Assembly (NCBI GenBank): GCA_903875045.1
Contig: CAIQUS010000069.1
Location: 41,799 to 105,798, forward strand
DNA from: an uncultured Bacteroidales bacterium
Lineage (GTDB): Bacteria > Bacteroidota > Bacteroidia > Bacteroidales > FEN-979
Direction: 5' to 3'
DNA: 64,000 bases
Below, piece after piece: positions 25,754-35,403 of the stretch. The position numbers and the translations under genes are program-made. A model generated the notes under the pieces. That model did no database searches. It saw only the letters and a list, made by a program, of their open reading frames with translations, and was not told the origin of the DNA. Numbering within the stretch: the first letter of the stretch is position 1; each line of letters starts with the position of its first letter.

Positions 25754-26683
25754 ATGTCAAGAACGAATTTTGATGCATTACTGGATGCCGGTGTCCATTT
25801 TGGTCACTTGCGCCGCAAATGGAACCCTGCAATGGCTCCCTATATTTTCATGGAACGTAATGGGATCCACATCATTGACCTGTATAAAACCATGGCCAAG
25901 GTTGATGAAGCCGCTGCTGCTTTGAAACAGATTGCCAAGGCAGGGAAAAAGGTGCTTTTCGTAGCAACCAAAAAACAAGCCAAGGAAATCGTGGCAGAGC
26001 ATGTGAAAAGGATCAATATGCCTTATGTAACAGAGCGCTGGCCGGGTGGTATGCTTACCAATTTTGCCACAATCCGCAAGGCCGTTCGTAAAATGATCTC
26101 CATCGACAAACTGATGAGTTCACCTTCGTATACCAATCTTTCGAAAAAAGAGCGGCTCACAATCACCCGCGAACGTGCCAAACTGGAAAAGAACTTAGGT
26201 TCTATTGCCGATCTGAATCGTCTTCCATCTGCTATTTTCATCGTTGATATCCTGAAAGAACACATCGCACTTGCTGAGGCCAAGAAACTTAATATTCCTA
26301 CTTTCGCAATCGTTGATACCAATTCAGATCCAAGAACGGTCGATTTTCCAATCCCCGCCAATGATGACGCATCAAAATCGATTTCTCTTATCGTTGACAC
26401 GGTCGTCAGGGCAATGGAGGAAGGATTAATGGAGCGCAAACTTGATCGCGATAAAAAAGAGGCCAGTGATGAACGCGGTGAAGGTGATGAACTCGAAAGC
26501 AGAACCGGATTCAATTTAACCGACGATGACGAAGTGGACGAAGATGGCATCAAAATCGTGAAAAAGGATTTTGTTGACACGAAAGTTGCCAAAATGAAGG
26601 CGATGGAACCCGCCCCCGAGGACAAAAACAAACCTGCACGTAAACGTATCAGCAAACCAGCCGGGAGAAGCAATAAGAAGTAA
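25754..26683 (+). CDS. rpsB: Ribosomal protein S2
   Basis: The 309-residue protein opens MSRTNFDALLDAGVHFGHLRRKWNP, with PYVTERWPGGMLTNFATIRK and FAIVDTNSDPRTVDFPIPANDDA further on, all S2 features. It is about 70 residues longer than E. coli S2 (241). The extra C-terminal part (after about residue 225) is first acidic (DDDEVDEDG) and then basic (PARKRISKPAGRSNKK), a mixed-charge tail often seen in this phylum. The stop codon is followed at once by a heptamer repeat. It is followed by tsf as in most bacteria. Confidence 0.98.
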   Translation: MSRTNFDALLDAGVHFGHLRRKWNPAMAPYIFMERNGIHIIDLYKTMAKVDEAAAALKQIAKAGKKVLFVATKKQAKEIVAEHVKRINMPYVTERWPGGMLTNFATIRKAVRKMISIDKLMSSPSYTNLSKKERLTITRERAKLEKNLGSIADLNRLPSAIFIVDILKEHIALAEAKKLNIPTFAIVDTNSDPRTVDFPIPANDDASKSISLIVDTVVRAMEEGLMERKLDRDKKEASDERGEGDELESRTGFNLTDDDEVDEDGIKIVKKDFVDTKVAKMKAMEPAPEDKNKPARKRISKPAGRSNKK

Positions 26684-26757
26684 TTACGATTTACGATTTA
26701 CGATTTACGATTTACGAATTGTTTTTCGCCATTTCACCATTTCGCTATTTCACTATT
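26684..26757. repeat. GATTTAC heptamers then CCATTTCA octamers, rpsB-tsf gap
   Basis: About five GATTTAC units start directly at the rpsB stop (26,684-26,717). They are followed by about four units of an 8-bp repeat (CCATTTCA / CGCTATTT, 26,725-26,757). The gap otherwise contains only an AT-rich leader before tsf. Confidence 0.9.
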
Positions 26758-26793
26758 TAAAATTTAAAACAATAACTTTTAATACAGGTTACT

Positions 26794-27627
26794 ATGAATA
26801 TTACTGCTGCTGATGTAAATAAATTGCGCCAGATGTCGGGTGCGGGGATGATGGATTGTAAAAAGGCCCTGCAGGAAACAGAAGGTGATTTTGATAAAGC
26901 CATTGATTATCTGCGTAAAAAAGGCCAGAAAGTGGCTGGCAAACGAGCCGATCGTGATGCAAACCAGGGTTTCGTTATTGCAAAAACTACTGACGATCAA
27001 ACTTATGCCGCCGTCGTGATGGTTAACTGTGAAACTGATTTTGTCGGGAAAACGGAAGAGTTCATCAAATTTGCCAAAGATTTACTTGATCTGGGAATTG
27101 CAAATCGCCTGAAAAATGTAGCCGATTTGATGCCCCTGTCTCTTGGAACAACAACTGTTGAAGAAAAACTGAATGAGCTTCTGGGGAAGACTGGTGAGAA
27201 AATTCAGATAGCCCACTATGAAGTGATCGAAGCACCTGTTGTTTTTGCTTACAACCATTTTGGTAACCGCTTGGCAACCATCATCGGGATGAGTAAAAAT
27301 GATTCAAAAAATGTAATGGAAATCGGCCATGAACTTGCCATGCAGGTTGCTGCCATGAGCCCTGTTGCCGTTGATAAGGAAAATGTGACCCAGGAGGTCA
27401 TTGATCGCGAGATTGAGATCGGCAAAGATATGGCACGTCAGGAGGGTAAACCTGAGGAAATGGTCGACAAGATTGCACAAGGTAAGCTTCAAAAGTTCTT
27501 CAAGGAAATGACCCTTTTGAATCAGGATTTCATCAAGGATGGTAAAAAAACAGTACGCCAGTACATTGCAGAAAATGACAAGGACCTGGCAGTAGTAGGT
27601 TTCAAACGCCTTCAATTGGGGGCATAA
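26794..27627 (+). CDS. tsf: Elongation factor Ts
   Basis: The 277-residue protein has the N-terminal UBA-like domain (VNKLRQMSGAGMMDCKKALQE), the core TDFVGKTEEFIKFAKDL segment and the C-terminal FYKEMTL-type helix (FFKEMTLLNQDFIKDG). EF-Ts releases GDP from EF-Tu. Length is typical (about 275-285). It is followed by a perfect-stem terminator at 27,646. Confidence 0.97.
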   Translation: MNITAADVNKLRQMSGAGMMDCKKALQETEGDFDKAIDYLRKKGQKVAGKRADRDANQGFVIAKTTDDQTYAAVVMVNCETDFVGKTEEFIKFAKDLLDLGIANRLKNVADLMPLSLGTTTVEEKLNELLGKTGEKIQIAHYEVIEAPVVFAYNHFGNRLATIIGMSKNDSKNVMEIGHELAMQVAAMSPVAVDKENVTQEVIDREIEIGKDMARQEGKPEEMVDKIAQGKLQKFFKEMTLLNQDFIKDGKKTVRQYIAENDKDLAVVGFKRLQLGA

Positions 27628-27645
27628 ATTATTTTATTGAATAAC

Positions 27646-27683
27646 GGGGATTATCTGATAACTTGGGTAATCCCTTTTTTTTT
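27646..27683 (+). terminator. Rho-independent terminator after tsf
   Basis: GGGATTA (27,647-27,653) pairs perfectly with TAATCCC (27,668-27,674), followed by nine T residues. It ends the ribosomal protein/EF-Ts transcript. Confidence 0.93.
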
Positions 27684-27699
27684 ATTCTGAGTTTTGATC

Positions 27700-28401
27700 A
27701 TGGCTGATTCCTCTAAAAAACAAGTGGTGCAGGAGATGTTCGATGACATCTCCCCAAAGTATGATTTTCTGAACCACCTCCTGTCTTTTGGAATTGACAG
27801 GGCCTGGCGGAAAAAACTTGTTCGCATGCTGGGTGTGTGGAAACCATTAACGGTTCTTGATGTCGCCACAGGAACTGGGGATCTTGCCATTGCGATATCG
27901 GCCTTGAACCCACAAAAAATTACCGGCATTGACATATCTGAAAAAATGCTGGAAATCGGCAGGCAAAAACTGCAGGTAAGTGGATTAGACCGATTGATTG
28001 CACTGCATGTTGCTGATGCAGAAAAAATACCCTTCCCCGACAATTCCTTTGATGCTATAACAGTTGCATTTGGCGTCAGGAACTATGAAAATCTGGAATT
28101 GGGACTGACAGAAATGCGTCGGGTTCTCAAACCTGGTGGTGTCATGCTGATCCTTGAATTCTCACACCCCGAATCATTTCCGATGAAACAACTCTACTCG
28201 TTTTACTCCCGGTTCATTATTCCGATGATGGGGAGGGCGATTTCCGGGAATGCCAAAGCCTACAGCTATTTACCAGACTCCGTTGCTGCATTTCCTTCAG
28301 GTAAGCCTTTTCTTGAGATTCTTGAAAAAGTCGGAGGGAAGAACACTAGTCAGGTTAGTTTGAGTGGAGGAATAGCTTCCATCTACCAGGCTGAAAAATA
28401 A
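27700..28401 (+). CDS. ubiE: Demethylmenaquinone methyltransferase (UbiE/MenG)
   Basis: The 233-residue SAM-dependent methyltransferase has the UbiE opening (VQEMFDDISPKYDFLNHLLSFGIDRAWRKK), motif I VLDVATGTGDLA, and the signature FDAITVAFGVRNYENLE. It methylates demethylmenaquinone to menaquinone, the respiratory quinone of anaerobic and most other Bacteroidota; with no ubiquinone pathway expected here, menG is the more accurate role. ATG at 27,700 is preferred over an in-frame TTG two codons upstream. porT follows, a pairing common in this phylum. Confidence 0.95.
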   Translation: MADSSKKQVVQEMFDDISPKYDFLNHLLSFGIDRAWRKKLVRMLGVWKPLTVLDVATGTGDLAIAISALNPQKITGIDISEKMLEIGRQKLQVSGLDRLIALHVADAEKIPFPDNSFDAITVAFGVRNYENLELGLTEMRRVLKPGGVMLILEFSHPESFPMKQLYSFYSRFIIPMMGRAISGNAKAYSYLPDSVAAFPSGKPFLEILEKVGGKNTSQVSLSGGIASIYQAEK

Positions 28402-28449
28402 AATGTGTAAACCTGCGTTTACTTCTTTCATTAACATCACTGTACTTCA

Positions 28450-29247
28450 TTGAAGATCGAACGTTTCATTACCGTTTCCCTGCTTTTCGCTATGCTATGT
28501 CTTCCCTTCACCGGGAAAAGTCAGCGAATGGTTGTTCTGAATCAGCCAAACTATGACCAGGAGAGTTTGTTTCATTTCGGTTTTATTCTCGGTGTCAATC
28601 AGAGTTTGGTAAGCATCAGGCCAATTTCCGACCTGCGTTCGCATATATTTGACTCTACTTTTCTGCCTGATATACTACCGTTGCCTGATTCCGCAAAGGT
28701 TCTTGGCATCAATTCCACGCCCATTCCGGGGTTTGTAATAAGTATCGTCGCCAATATGCAAATGGGCAATCATTTTGAATTGCAATTTGTGCCTTCATTG
28801 TCGTTTGGTGACAGAACGATCAATTATGATCTTGAAACCTACACTACTTTTGCAGGTGGTGATACCACCCAACGGTTTACCATTGCCAAGAAAATTCCAT
28901 CCACCTACATCAATTTTCCCATTGAAATCAAATACAAATCAGTCAGGTACAATAATTTTCGACCATACCTGCTTGCAGGGGCGCAGTATTCCCTCGACCT
29001 GGCCTCACAGGCCAAGAAACGGGAGCAAAAAAACAAAAATGAAAAGGTCGTAAAATTCAATCAGAACGATATTTATATTGAAGCAGGCGTCGGGTTCGAT
29101 TTTTACAACGAATGGTTTAAATTTGGCCTGGAGATTAAAATGATGTATGGACTAATGGATGTGCTTAAACGCGAAAACAATATCTATACAGAATCAATAG
29201 ATAAGGTTAGTTCAAAAATATTCCAGATTTCATTCACTTTCGAATAG
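28450..29247 (+). CDS. porT: PorT family type IX secretion protein
   Basis: The 265-residue protein has a signal peptide (KIERFITVSLLFAMLCLPFTGKSQ). Its beta-barrel-like body includes LFHFGFILGVNQSLVSI, the STYINFPIEIKYKSVRYNNFRPYLLAGAQYSLDLAS segment and a C-terminal FQISFTFE. This is the PorT/SprT pattern; PorT is an outer-membrane protein required for T9SS function. Its position directly after ubiE is a known Bacteroidota arrangement and strengthens the call. The best start is a TTG at 28,450; the next in-frame ATG would remove half the signal peptide. Confidence 0.88.
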   Translation: MKIERFITVSLLFAMLCLPFTGKSQRMVVLNQPNYDQESLFHFGFILGVNQSLVSIRPISDLRSHIFDSTFLPDILPLPDSAKVLGINSTPIPGFVISIVANMQMGNHFELQFVPSLSFGDRTINYDLETYTTFAGGDTTQRFTIAKKIPSTYINFPIEIKYKSVRYNNFRPYLLAGAQYSLDLASQAKKREQKNKNEKVVKFNQNDIYIEAGVGFDFYNEWFKFGLEIKMMYGLMDVLKRENNIYTESIDKVSSKIFQISFTFE

Positions 29248-29270
29248 CCGTGTATTCCCTCTGTTTTTCG

Positions 29271-29278
29271 TATATTTG
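29271..29278 (+). promoter_or_regulatory. Candidate -7 element of the coaD promoter
   Basis: TATATTTG matches TAnnTTTG, 20 bp before the coaD ATG. No clear -33 element at the usual spacing. Confidence 0.45.
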
Positions 29279-29298
29279 CGGGTTCAAACAAAAGCTTA

Positions 29299-29757
29299 AT
29301 GCAACGAATTGCAGTCTTCCCCGGCTCTTTTGATCCTATTACCCGCGGGCATGAATCCATTATCAGACGGGCCCTTTCACTTTTTGATCAGGTGATTGTA
29401 GCCATCGGTGAGAATTCAGAGAAAAAATCATTTTTTCAGTTAGACCAAAGATTGAAATGGCTGGAACAGATTTTTGGCGGTGAACCTGGAATCAGAATTA
29501 CAACTTATTCGGGGTTGACCATTGATTTTTGCCGCAGGGAGCAGATATCCTTTATTTTACGCGGATTAAGGACATCAGCTGATTTTGAATTTGAACGTGG
29601 CATCGGTCAGATGAATAAACTGATGCTCCCGGAAGTGGAAACGGTTTTTTTGCTATGTGAGCCTGAATATGCTTCTTTGAGCTCTTCCATCGTCAGGGAC
29701 ATTATCCGTAACGGGGGGGATGTTAAAAGGTTTGTTCCGGAAGGCATTTTGTTATAA
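29299..29757 (+). CDS. coaD: Pantetheine-phosphate adenylyltransferase
   Basis: The 152-residue enzyme joins 4'-phosphopantetheine and ATP to make dephospho-CoA, the fourth step of CoA synthesis. It opens MQRIAVFPGSFDPITRGHESII (nucleotidyltransferase TxGH motif as TRGH) and has the LRGLRTSADFEFE segment and a final SSSIVRDIIRNGGDV (SSxxVR). Length is typical (about 155-165). Its stop codon is immediately followed by a GATTTAC heptamer array. Confidence 0.97.
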   Translation: MQRIAVFPGSFDPITRGHESIIRRALSLFDQVIVAIGENSEKKSFFQLDQRLKWLEQIFGGEPGIRITTYSGLTIDFCRREQISFILRGLRTSADFEFERGIGQMNKLMLPEVETVFLLCEPEYASLSSSIVRDIIRNGGDVKRFVPEGILL

Positions 29758-29791
29758 TTACGATTTACGATTTACGATTTACGAATTACGA
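29756..29791. repeat. GATTTAC heptamer repeat after coaD
   Basis: About five 7-bp units follow the coaD stop codon. The entry sequence TAATTACGATTTACG is the same as after rpsB. Confidence 0.92.
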
Positions 29792-29800
29792 GTAAAAAAA

Positions 29801-31201
29801 ATGTTTATGAGGATTGCTGGTGTAATATTGCTCATTTTTATTTTTCCATTGATTTCGGGTGCGCAAAAGACTGTCATTACCGGGATTGCCCCGGGCGCTG
29901 AACGGAAAATGATCCGGATAAGTGCACCGGGAGACCTGATTACCTTCTGGGAAAAAAACCTTGCTTCTGCAAAAGTTGATTCGACAGGGCATTTTTCCAT
30001 ATCTGTCAACCTTGAAAATACTACAAATACAACGATTTCCATCGATTTTCATAAGGCAGAAATGTTTCTGGAGCCTTCCAAAACTTACAACATCAGGATT
30101 GCCCCGATGAAGTATGATGAATACACAGAGATAAATCCTTTTATTCAATCACAAAATTTAATGGTCGAAATCGTTGAAAATGATCCCGATGAGTTGAATG
30201 CGCTGATTGGAACTTTCAATTCAATTTATTCCGGGTTCCTGGTGGAAAATTTCAATGCACTATACAAGGAACGTAAAAAGATTTTGCTCGACACTTTCCG
30301 GGTTCAGCTCAACCGGCACTTCGGTGCAGTAAAAAACACCTATTTTCTTGATTACGCATCCTATAAGATGGCCTCGCTGGAGCAACTTACGCAATATTAC
30401 AACCAGGCGCAACTTGCCAGGAAATATTTTACAGATAAGCCAGTACTTTACAACAACGTTGAGTACATGGATTTTTTCAATAGTTTTTTCTCAAAATTCA
30501 TCACGGCAACGTCAAATACTATCAGGAAGACGGATTTTTCCTCCCTCCTCAGCGGGGCTGATCCCTATAAAACCATGATGAAAGCCATGACTGCCGATAC
30601 CATTTTAAAAAATGAGCAATTGCGGGAACTTGTGTTGCTCAAAGGGCTCATGGAGTTGTACAATACAACCTCTTTCAATCAGGATGAAGTGCTTGCCGTG
30701 ATTAATACAGCCAGGGAGAGAACAAAATTTGCTGAGAATCGCATAGTGGCTGAAGATATGGTTCATTTCCTGACCAAACTCAAACCAGGGACCATGGCCC
30801 CTGAATTCACGCTTCTGAACCGTGAACAAAAGCAACTTTCGCTGAAAAGTCTTCGGGGAAAGCCGGTGGTACTGTGTTTCTGGACGACCTATTGCGAAGG
30901 GTGTCTTTCGGAGATGGACCTGATCAAGCCATTGTTTGACAAGTATCGCGAAAATATCCATTTCGTCAGTGTATCTGCGGATAAATATTTTAGTAAAATG
31001 CTGTTTTTTATCAACCTGAAGAAAGATTATGTGTGGACCTTTGTCAACATCGGGGATCAATCGGATGTGTTAAAAGACTATGATGTACGTACCTATCCTT
31101 TGTTCGTTTTAATTGATAAGGACGGGAAAATTTATAAATATCCATCCCGGCAACCGAGTGATGGATTGGAAGCCGATTTGCAAAAAATATTAGAACAATA
31201 A
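29801..31201 (+). CDS. TlpA/ResA-like thioredoxin-domain protein
   Basis: The 466-residue protein has a signal peptide (MFMRIAGVILLIFIFPLISGAQ), a beta-rich N-terminal domain like those fused to thioredoxins in Bacteroidota, a helical middle, and a C-terminal redoxin domain from about residue 325. There PGTMAPEFTLLNREQKQLSLKSLRGKPVVLCFW leads to TTYCEGC, with active-site Cys 365 and Cys 368. Such proteins reduce or isomerise disulfides in the periplasm. The open frame can be read from further upstream, but that part only translates the heptamer repeat after coaD. The gene is followed nine bases later by secA. Confidence 0.86.
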   Translation: MFMRIAGVILLIFIFPLISGAQKTVITGIAPGAERKMIRISAPGDLITFWEKNLASAKVDSTGHFSISVNLENTTNTTISIDFHKAEMFLEPSKTYNIRIAPMKYDEYTEINPFIQSQNLMVEIVENDPDELNALIGTFNSIYSGFLVENFNALYKERKKILLDTFRVQLNRHFGAVKNTYFLDYASYKMASLEQLTQYYNQAQLARKYFTDKPVLYNNVEYMDFFNSFFSKFITATSNTIRKTDFSSLLSGADPYKTMMKAMTADTILKNEQLRELVLLKGLMELYNTTSFNQDEVLAVINTARERTKFAENRIVAEDMVHFLTKLKPGTMAPEFTLLNREQKQLSLKSLRGKPVVLCFWTTYCEGCLSEMDLIKPLFDKYRENIHFVSVSADKYFSKMLFFINLKKDYVWTFVNIGDQSDVLKDYDVRTYPLFVLIDKDGKIYKYPSRQPSDGLEADLQKILEQ

Positions 31202-31210
31202 TACTGTCTC

Positions 31211-34200
31211 ATGTTAAGTTTTTTCAAGAAAATGCTGGGAAACAAGTCCCAGCGGGATATCAAGACCATCAATCCGATGGTCGACAAAGCGATAGAAGCC
31301 TGGGAGGGAATAAAAAACGTATCGAACGACGAACTTCGTGCTTATACACTAGCGTTTAAACACAGGATCAGGGAACACCTTTCCGGCAAACAAAAGGAGA
31401 TTGAAGATCTCAAGGAGCAACTCAATTCTGACGAAATAGAAATTGACGAAAAAGAGAAGCTTTACGGTGTTCTTGACCGCCTGGAAAAGGAATCTTATGA
31501 ACTAACCCAGGAGATTTTGCTTGAAATCCTTCCGGAGGCATTTGCAGTGATGAAAGATACCGCACGACGATTCTTTGAAAATGAAATCGTTGAAGTGACA
31601 GCTACCCAATTTGATCGTGACCTTGCTGCAAAGAAAAACAATGTGGAGATTGACGGGGAGACTGCCAGGTTTCGCAATAGCTGGATGGCCGGGGGGAACA
31701 TGATTACCTGGGATATGGTTCATTATGATTGCCAGTTGATTGGAGGGGTAGTGCTCCATGAAGGTAAAATTGCCGAAATGGCTACCGGTGAAGGGAAAAC
31801 GCTGGTTGCCACTCTTCCGATGTACCTGAATGCATTGCCAGGGAAAGGCGTACATATTGTAACCGTTAACGATTATCTCGCCAAACGTGACTCTGAATGG
31901 ATGGGCCCGTTATTTGAATTTCACGGTTTGAAGGTGGAATGCATCGACCGGCATGAACCAAATTCACAGGCAAGACGCGATGCTTACCTGGCTGATATTA
32001 CATACGGGACCAACAATGAATTTGGTTTTGATTACCTGCGCGACAACATGACCAGCAATCCGGAGGAACTTGTACAGCGCCCGCATAATTATGCCATTGT
32101 TGATGAAGTTGACTCTGTGTTGATTGATGATGCGCGGACCCCTCTGATCATCTCCGGACCCACACCCAAGGGAGAAAACCAATTGTTCGATGACCTCAAG
32201 CCAAATGTCACCAAACTATACAACGCCCAACGAAATCTTGTGACCAAACTGCTATCTGAAGCAAAATCGCTTTCAGAGGATCCCAAGAATGAAGAGAATA
32301 TGAAGAAGGCGGGTGAGCAATTGCTGCGCGCTCATCACGGGTTACCAAAAAACAAGGCGCTCATAAAATTTCTCAGTGAACCGGGGATGAAGGCTCTGCT
32401 GCTTAAAACAGAGAATTTTTATATGGCAGAGCAGATGAAAAACATGCATATCATCGATGATCAGCTCTATTTCGTGATCGATGAGAAAAACAATACTGTT
32501 GAATTACGTGATATGGGCATCGATTTGCTGACCCAGTCGTATGACGACCCTTCCTTTTATATCCTGCCGGATATCGGTTCGGTGATTGCCGAAATGGAGA
32601 GGCAGAATATTTCTGATGAGATGAAACTCGAGAAGAAGGATGCAATGATGCTTGATTATTCCATTAAAACCGAACGTGTTCACACAGTAAACCAGCTCAT
32701 TAAGGCTTATGCTTTGTTTGAGAAAGACGTTGAATATGTGGTGATGGAAAACAAAGTGAAGATCGTAGATGAGCAAACCGGACGTATTCTTGAAGGCCGC
32801 CGCTATTCCGACGGGCTGCACCAGGCCATCGAAGCCAAAGAAAATGTGAAGATTGAGGCAGCCACGCAGACCTACGCAACGGTAACTTTGCAAAACTACT
32901 TCCGTATGTATAAAAAACTCGCCGGGATGACAGGTACGGCGGAAACGGAAGCCGGAGAATTGTGGGATATTTACAAACTTGATGTGGTAGTAATCCCTAC
33001 CAATAAAAAGATCGTTCGCGATGACCGTGAAGACCTCGTTTACAAGACCAAGCGTGAAAAATTCAATGCAGTTATCGACGAAATTGAGAAGCTTGTCAAG
33101 GAAGGGCGCCCGAGTTTAGTCGGGACTACCTCCGTTGAAACTTCCGAATTATTGAGCAGGATGCTCAAGAGGAAGAATATTCCGCATAATGTGTTGAATG
33201 CCAAACTGCATGCCCGGGAAGCTGACATTGTTGCCGAGGCCGGCCGGGCCGGTACGGTTACCATTGCGACCAACATGGCCGGCCGTGGTACCGACATCAA
33301 ACTTGGCCCGGGAGTGAAACAGGCAGGAGGTTTGGCCATTATTGGTACGGAGCGGCATGAATCTCGGCGGGTAGACCGTCAGTTGCGCGGACGTGCCGGG
33401 CGACAGGGAGATCCCGGCAGCTCACAATTCTTTGTTTCCCTTGATGATGACCTCATGCGCATGTTCGGTTCCGACCGGATTGCGAAAATAATGGACCGGA
33501 TGGGAATCAAGGAAGGGGAGGTGATCCAGCATTCCATGATCACCAAATCCATCGAACGCGCACAGAAAAAAGTGGAAGAAAATAACTTTGGCGTTCGTAA
33601 GCGATTACTGGAATACGATGACGTGATGAATATCCAGCGTGAAGCTATTTATAAAAAGCGTCACCATGCCCTTTTCGGAGACCGTCTGGCTGTGGATATT
33701 TCAAACATGATTTATGATGTTTGTGAAACCATTGTGCTGGATGCCCAGGAGAAACGTGACTTTCATAGCTTCAATCTCGATCTGCTTAAAGAATTTGCGG
33801 CGGACTCCCCAATTTCAGAATCGGATTTTGGATCCCTGAATGCAGATAATCTTGGTGATAAGCTCTACGAGTACATTTATAAGCGTTATAAATCCAAGTG
33901 TGACCATATTGCAAAAAAAACATATCCTGTTATCAAAGATGTTTTTGAAAATGATACCCGATATGAAAATATTGCGATTCCGGTTACCGATGGGTTAAAA
34001 ACCATGCAGGCCGTTGCCAACCTGAAAAAAGCTTATGACGACAAAGGGAAAGAGGTTGTGCTCAGCATTGAGAAAGGGATTGTGCTTGGCATGATCGACA
34101 ACGCATGGAAAGAGCATCTTCGCGAAATGGACGACCTGAAACAGTCTGTACAGAATGCCGCCTACGAACAAAAGGATCCGTTGCTTATTTATAAGTTTGA

Positions 34201-34498
34201 ATCATTTGAACTTTTTAAGAGCATGGTTCAGCGCACAAACAAGGAGATTACCTCCTTCCTGATCAAGGCGGATGTTCCGATTCAGGTCGACAATGTGAAG
34301 GAAGCCCAGGCACCACGCAAACTCGATCGTGCGAGAATGAAAGAAGAGCGTTCTGACCTGCTGTCGCAATCAAATTCCAACACCCAGGAAAAACCTGTTC
34401 CACAGCCTGTTAAAGTGGAAAAAAAGGTGGGGCGGAATGATCCTTGTCCTTGCGGCTCGGGGAAAAAGTTTAAAAATTGTCATGGAACTGCTGAATAA
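31211..34498 (+). CDS. secA: Protein translocase ATPase SecA
   Basis: The 1,095-residue protein has [17 protein letters not shown] (Walker A, about residue 190), [20 protein letters not shown] (DEAD-like), and [16 protein letters not shown] then [24 protein letters not shown]. It drives preproteins through SecYEG. The length, longer than E. coli SecA (901), is normal for Bacteroidota, which carry an insert between the nucleotide-binding and cross-linking parts. The C-terminus [18 protein letters not shown] is the zinc- and SecB-binding tail, here intact with Cys-x-Cys and Cys-His. Confidence 0.98.
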   Translation: MLSFFKKMLGNKSQRDIKTINPMVDKAIEAWEGIKNVSNDELRAYTLAFKHRIREHLSGKQKEIEDLKEQLNSDEIEIDEKEKLYGVLDRLEKESYELTQEILLEILPEAFAVMKDTARRFFENEIVEVTATQFDRDLAAKKNNVEIDGETARFRNSWMAGGNMITWDMVHYDCQLIGGVVLHEGKIAEMATGEGKTLVATLPMYLNALPGKGVHIVTVNDYLAKRDSEWMGPLFEFHGLKVECIDRHEPNSQARRDAYLADITYGTNNEFGFDYLRDNMTSNPEELVQRPHNYAIVDEVDSVLIDDARTPLIISGPTPKGENQLFDDLKPNVTKLYNAQRNLVTKLLSEAKSLSEDPKNEENMKKAGEQLLRAHHGLPKNKALIKFLSEPGMKALLLKTENFYMAEQMKNMHIIDDQLYFVIDEKNNTVELRDMGIDLLTQSYDDPSFYILPDIGSVIAEMERQNISDEMKLEKKDAMMLDYSIKTERVHTVNQLIKAYALFEKDVEYVVMENKVKIVDEQTGRILEGRRYSDGLHQAIEAKENVKIEAATQTYATVTLQNYFRMYKKLAGMTGTAETEAGELWDIYKLDVVVIPTNKKIVRDDREDLVYKTKREKFNAVIDEIEKLVKEGRPSLVGTTSVETSELLSRMLKRKNIPHNVLNAKLHAREADIVAEAGRAGTVTIATNMAGRGTDIKLGPGVKQAGGLAIIGTERHESRRVDRQLRGRAGRQGDPGSSQFFVSLDDDLMRMFGSDRIAKIMDRMGIKEGEVIQHSMITKSIERAQKKVEENNFGVRKRLLEYDDVMNIQREAIYKKRHHALFGDRLAVDISNMIYDVCETIVLDAQEKRDFHSFNLDLLKEFAADSPISESDFGSLNADNLGDKLYEYIYKRYKSKCDHIAKKTYPVIKDVFENDTRYENIAIPVTDGLKTMQAVANLKKAYDDKGKEVVLSIEKGIVLGMIDNAWKEHLREMDDLKQSVQNAAYEQKDPLLIYKFESFELFKSMVQRTNKEITSFLIKADVPIQVDNVKEAQAPRKLDRARMKEERSDLLSQSNSNTQEKPVPQPVKVEKKVGRNDPCPCGSGKKFKNCHGTAE

Positions 34499-34524
34499 CA
34501 TTGCTTACATTTAATAAATAAAGT

Positions 34525-35232
34525 ATGCTAAAATTCAATCGGATTCTATTGAAGCTTTCCGGCGAAGCGCTTGAAGGCAATCAGGGTTATGGCATTGACC
34601 CTCACAGGCTGGCTGTATATGCAGCCGAAATTAAATCGGTGGCAGATGCCGGTGTTCAGGTTGCGGTGGTTATCGGAGGGGGAAATATTTTCAGGGGATT
34701 GCAGGGCACCAGTGGCGGGATGGACCGGGTGCAGGGCGATTACATGGGAATGCTTGCCACGGTTATCAACAGCATGGCCATTCAGGCGGCACTGGAAAAA
34801 ATCGGGGTACAGGTGAAACTTTTATCCGGGTTAACAATTGATCCGATCTGTGAGGCTATGAGCCGGAGGAAAGCCGTCAGCCATTTGGAAAAAGGGGAGG
34901 TTGTTGTGATTGCTGCGGGTACAGGTAACCCTTACTTCACCACCGACAGCGCATCAGCTTTGCGTGCCATTGAAATTCAGGCAGATGCCATACTCAAAGG
35001 GACAAGGGTTGACGGAGTTTATACTGCCGACCCTGAAAAGGATCCTTCTGCGGTTAAATATGATAAACTCAGTTTTGATGAAGCGTACCGGCAAGGGCTG
35101 AAAATCATGGATTTGACGGCTTTTACGCTATGTCGCGAGAATAACATGCCGATTGTGGTTTTCAATATGAACCAGGAAGGAAATCTGCTCCGGCTGATCA
35201 GTGGGGAAGCTGTAGGTACGGTGGTCAGCTAA
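34525..35232 (+). CDS. pyrH: UMP kinase
   Basis: The 235-residue hexameric kinase makes UDP from UMP. It begins MLKFNRILLKLSGEALEG and has VAVVIGGGNIFRG, the DYMGMLATVINSMAIQ helix, TGNPYFTTDSASALRAIEIQADAILKGT, and a final VFNMNQEGNLLRLISGEAVGT. It lies 26 bp after secA and upstream of frr; pyrH-frr is a conserved pair in most bacteria, but here a nonamer repeat of about 90 bp separates them. Confidence 0.97.
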   Translation: MLKFNRILLKLSGEALEGNQGYGIDPHRLAVYAAEIKSVADAGVQVAVVIGGGNIFRGLQGTSGGMDRVQGDYMGMLATVINSMAIQAALEKIGVQVKLLSGLTIDPICEAMSRRKAVSHLEKGEVVVIAAGTGNPYFTTDSASALRAIEIQADAILKGTRVDGVYTADPEKDPSAVKYDKLSFDEAYRQGLKIMDLTAFTLCRENNMPIVVFNMNQEGNLLRLISGEAVGTVVS

Positions 35233-35233
35233 T

Positions 35234-35322
35234 GTCAATGGAGGCAATGTAAGCAATGCTAACAATGCAAGCAATGCAGACAATGTAAACAATGTAAACA
35301 ATGCAAACGATGCAGACAATGC
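35234..35322. repeat. CAATGTAAA nonamer tandem repeat between pyrH and frr
   Basis: About ten degenerate 9-bp units (CAATGTAAA, CAATGCAAG, CAATGCAGA) follow the pyrH stop. They are the longest unit length among the repeat families here. Confidence 0.9.
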
Positions 35323-35353
35323 TTGGATATTCAGTCAATCATTGATTCAGTAC

Positions 35354-35396
35354 ATTTTCAAATCATCAAATCATCAAATCATCAAATTTTCAAATC
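35354..35396. repeat. AAATCATC octamer repeat before frr
   Basis: About five 8-bp units (AAATCATC, then AAATTTTC) end seven bases before the frr start codon, where a leader or ribosome site would normally be. Confidence 0.88.
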
Positions 35397-35403
35397 TATC
35401 CTC

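Noticed and set aside
29720..29800. Longer N-terminus for the thioredoxin-like protein
   Set aside because: It overlaps coaD and a GATTTAC array; the signal peptide begins at ATG 29,801.
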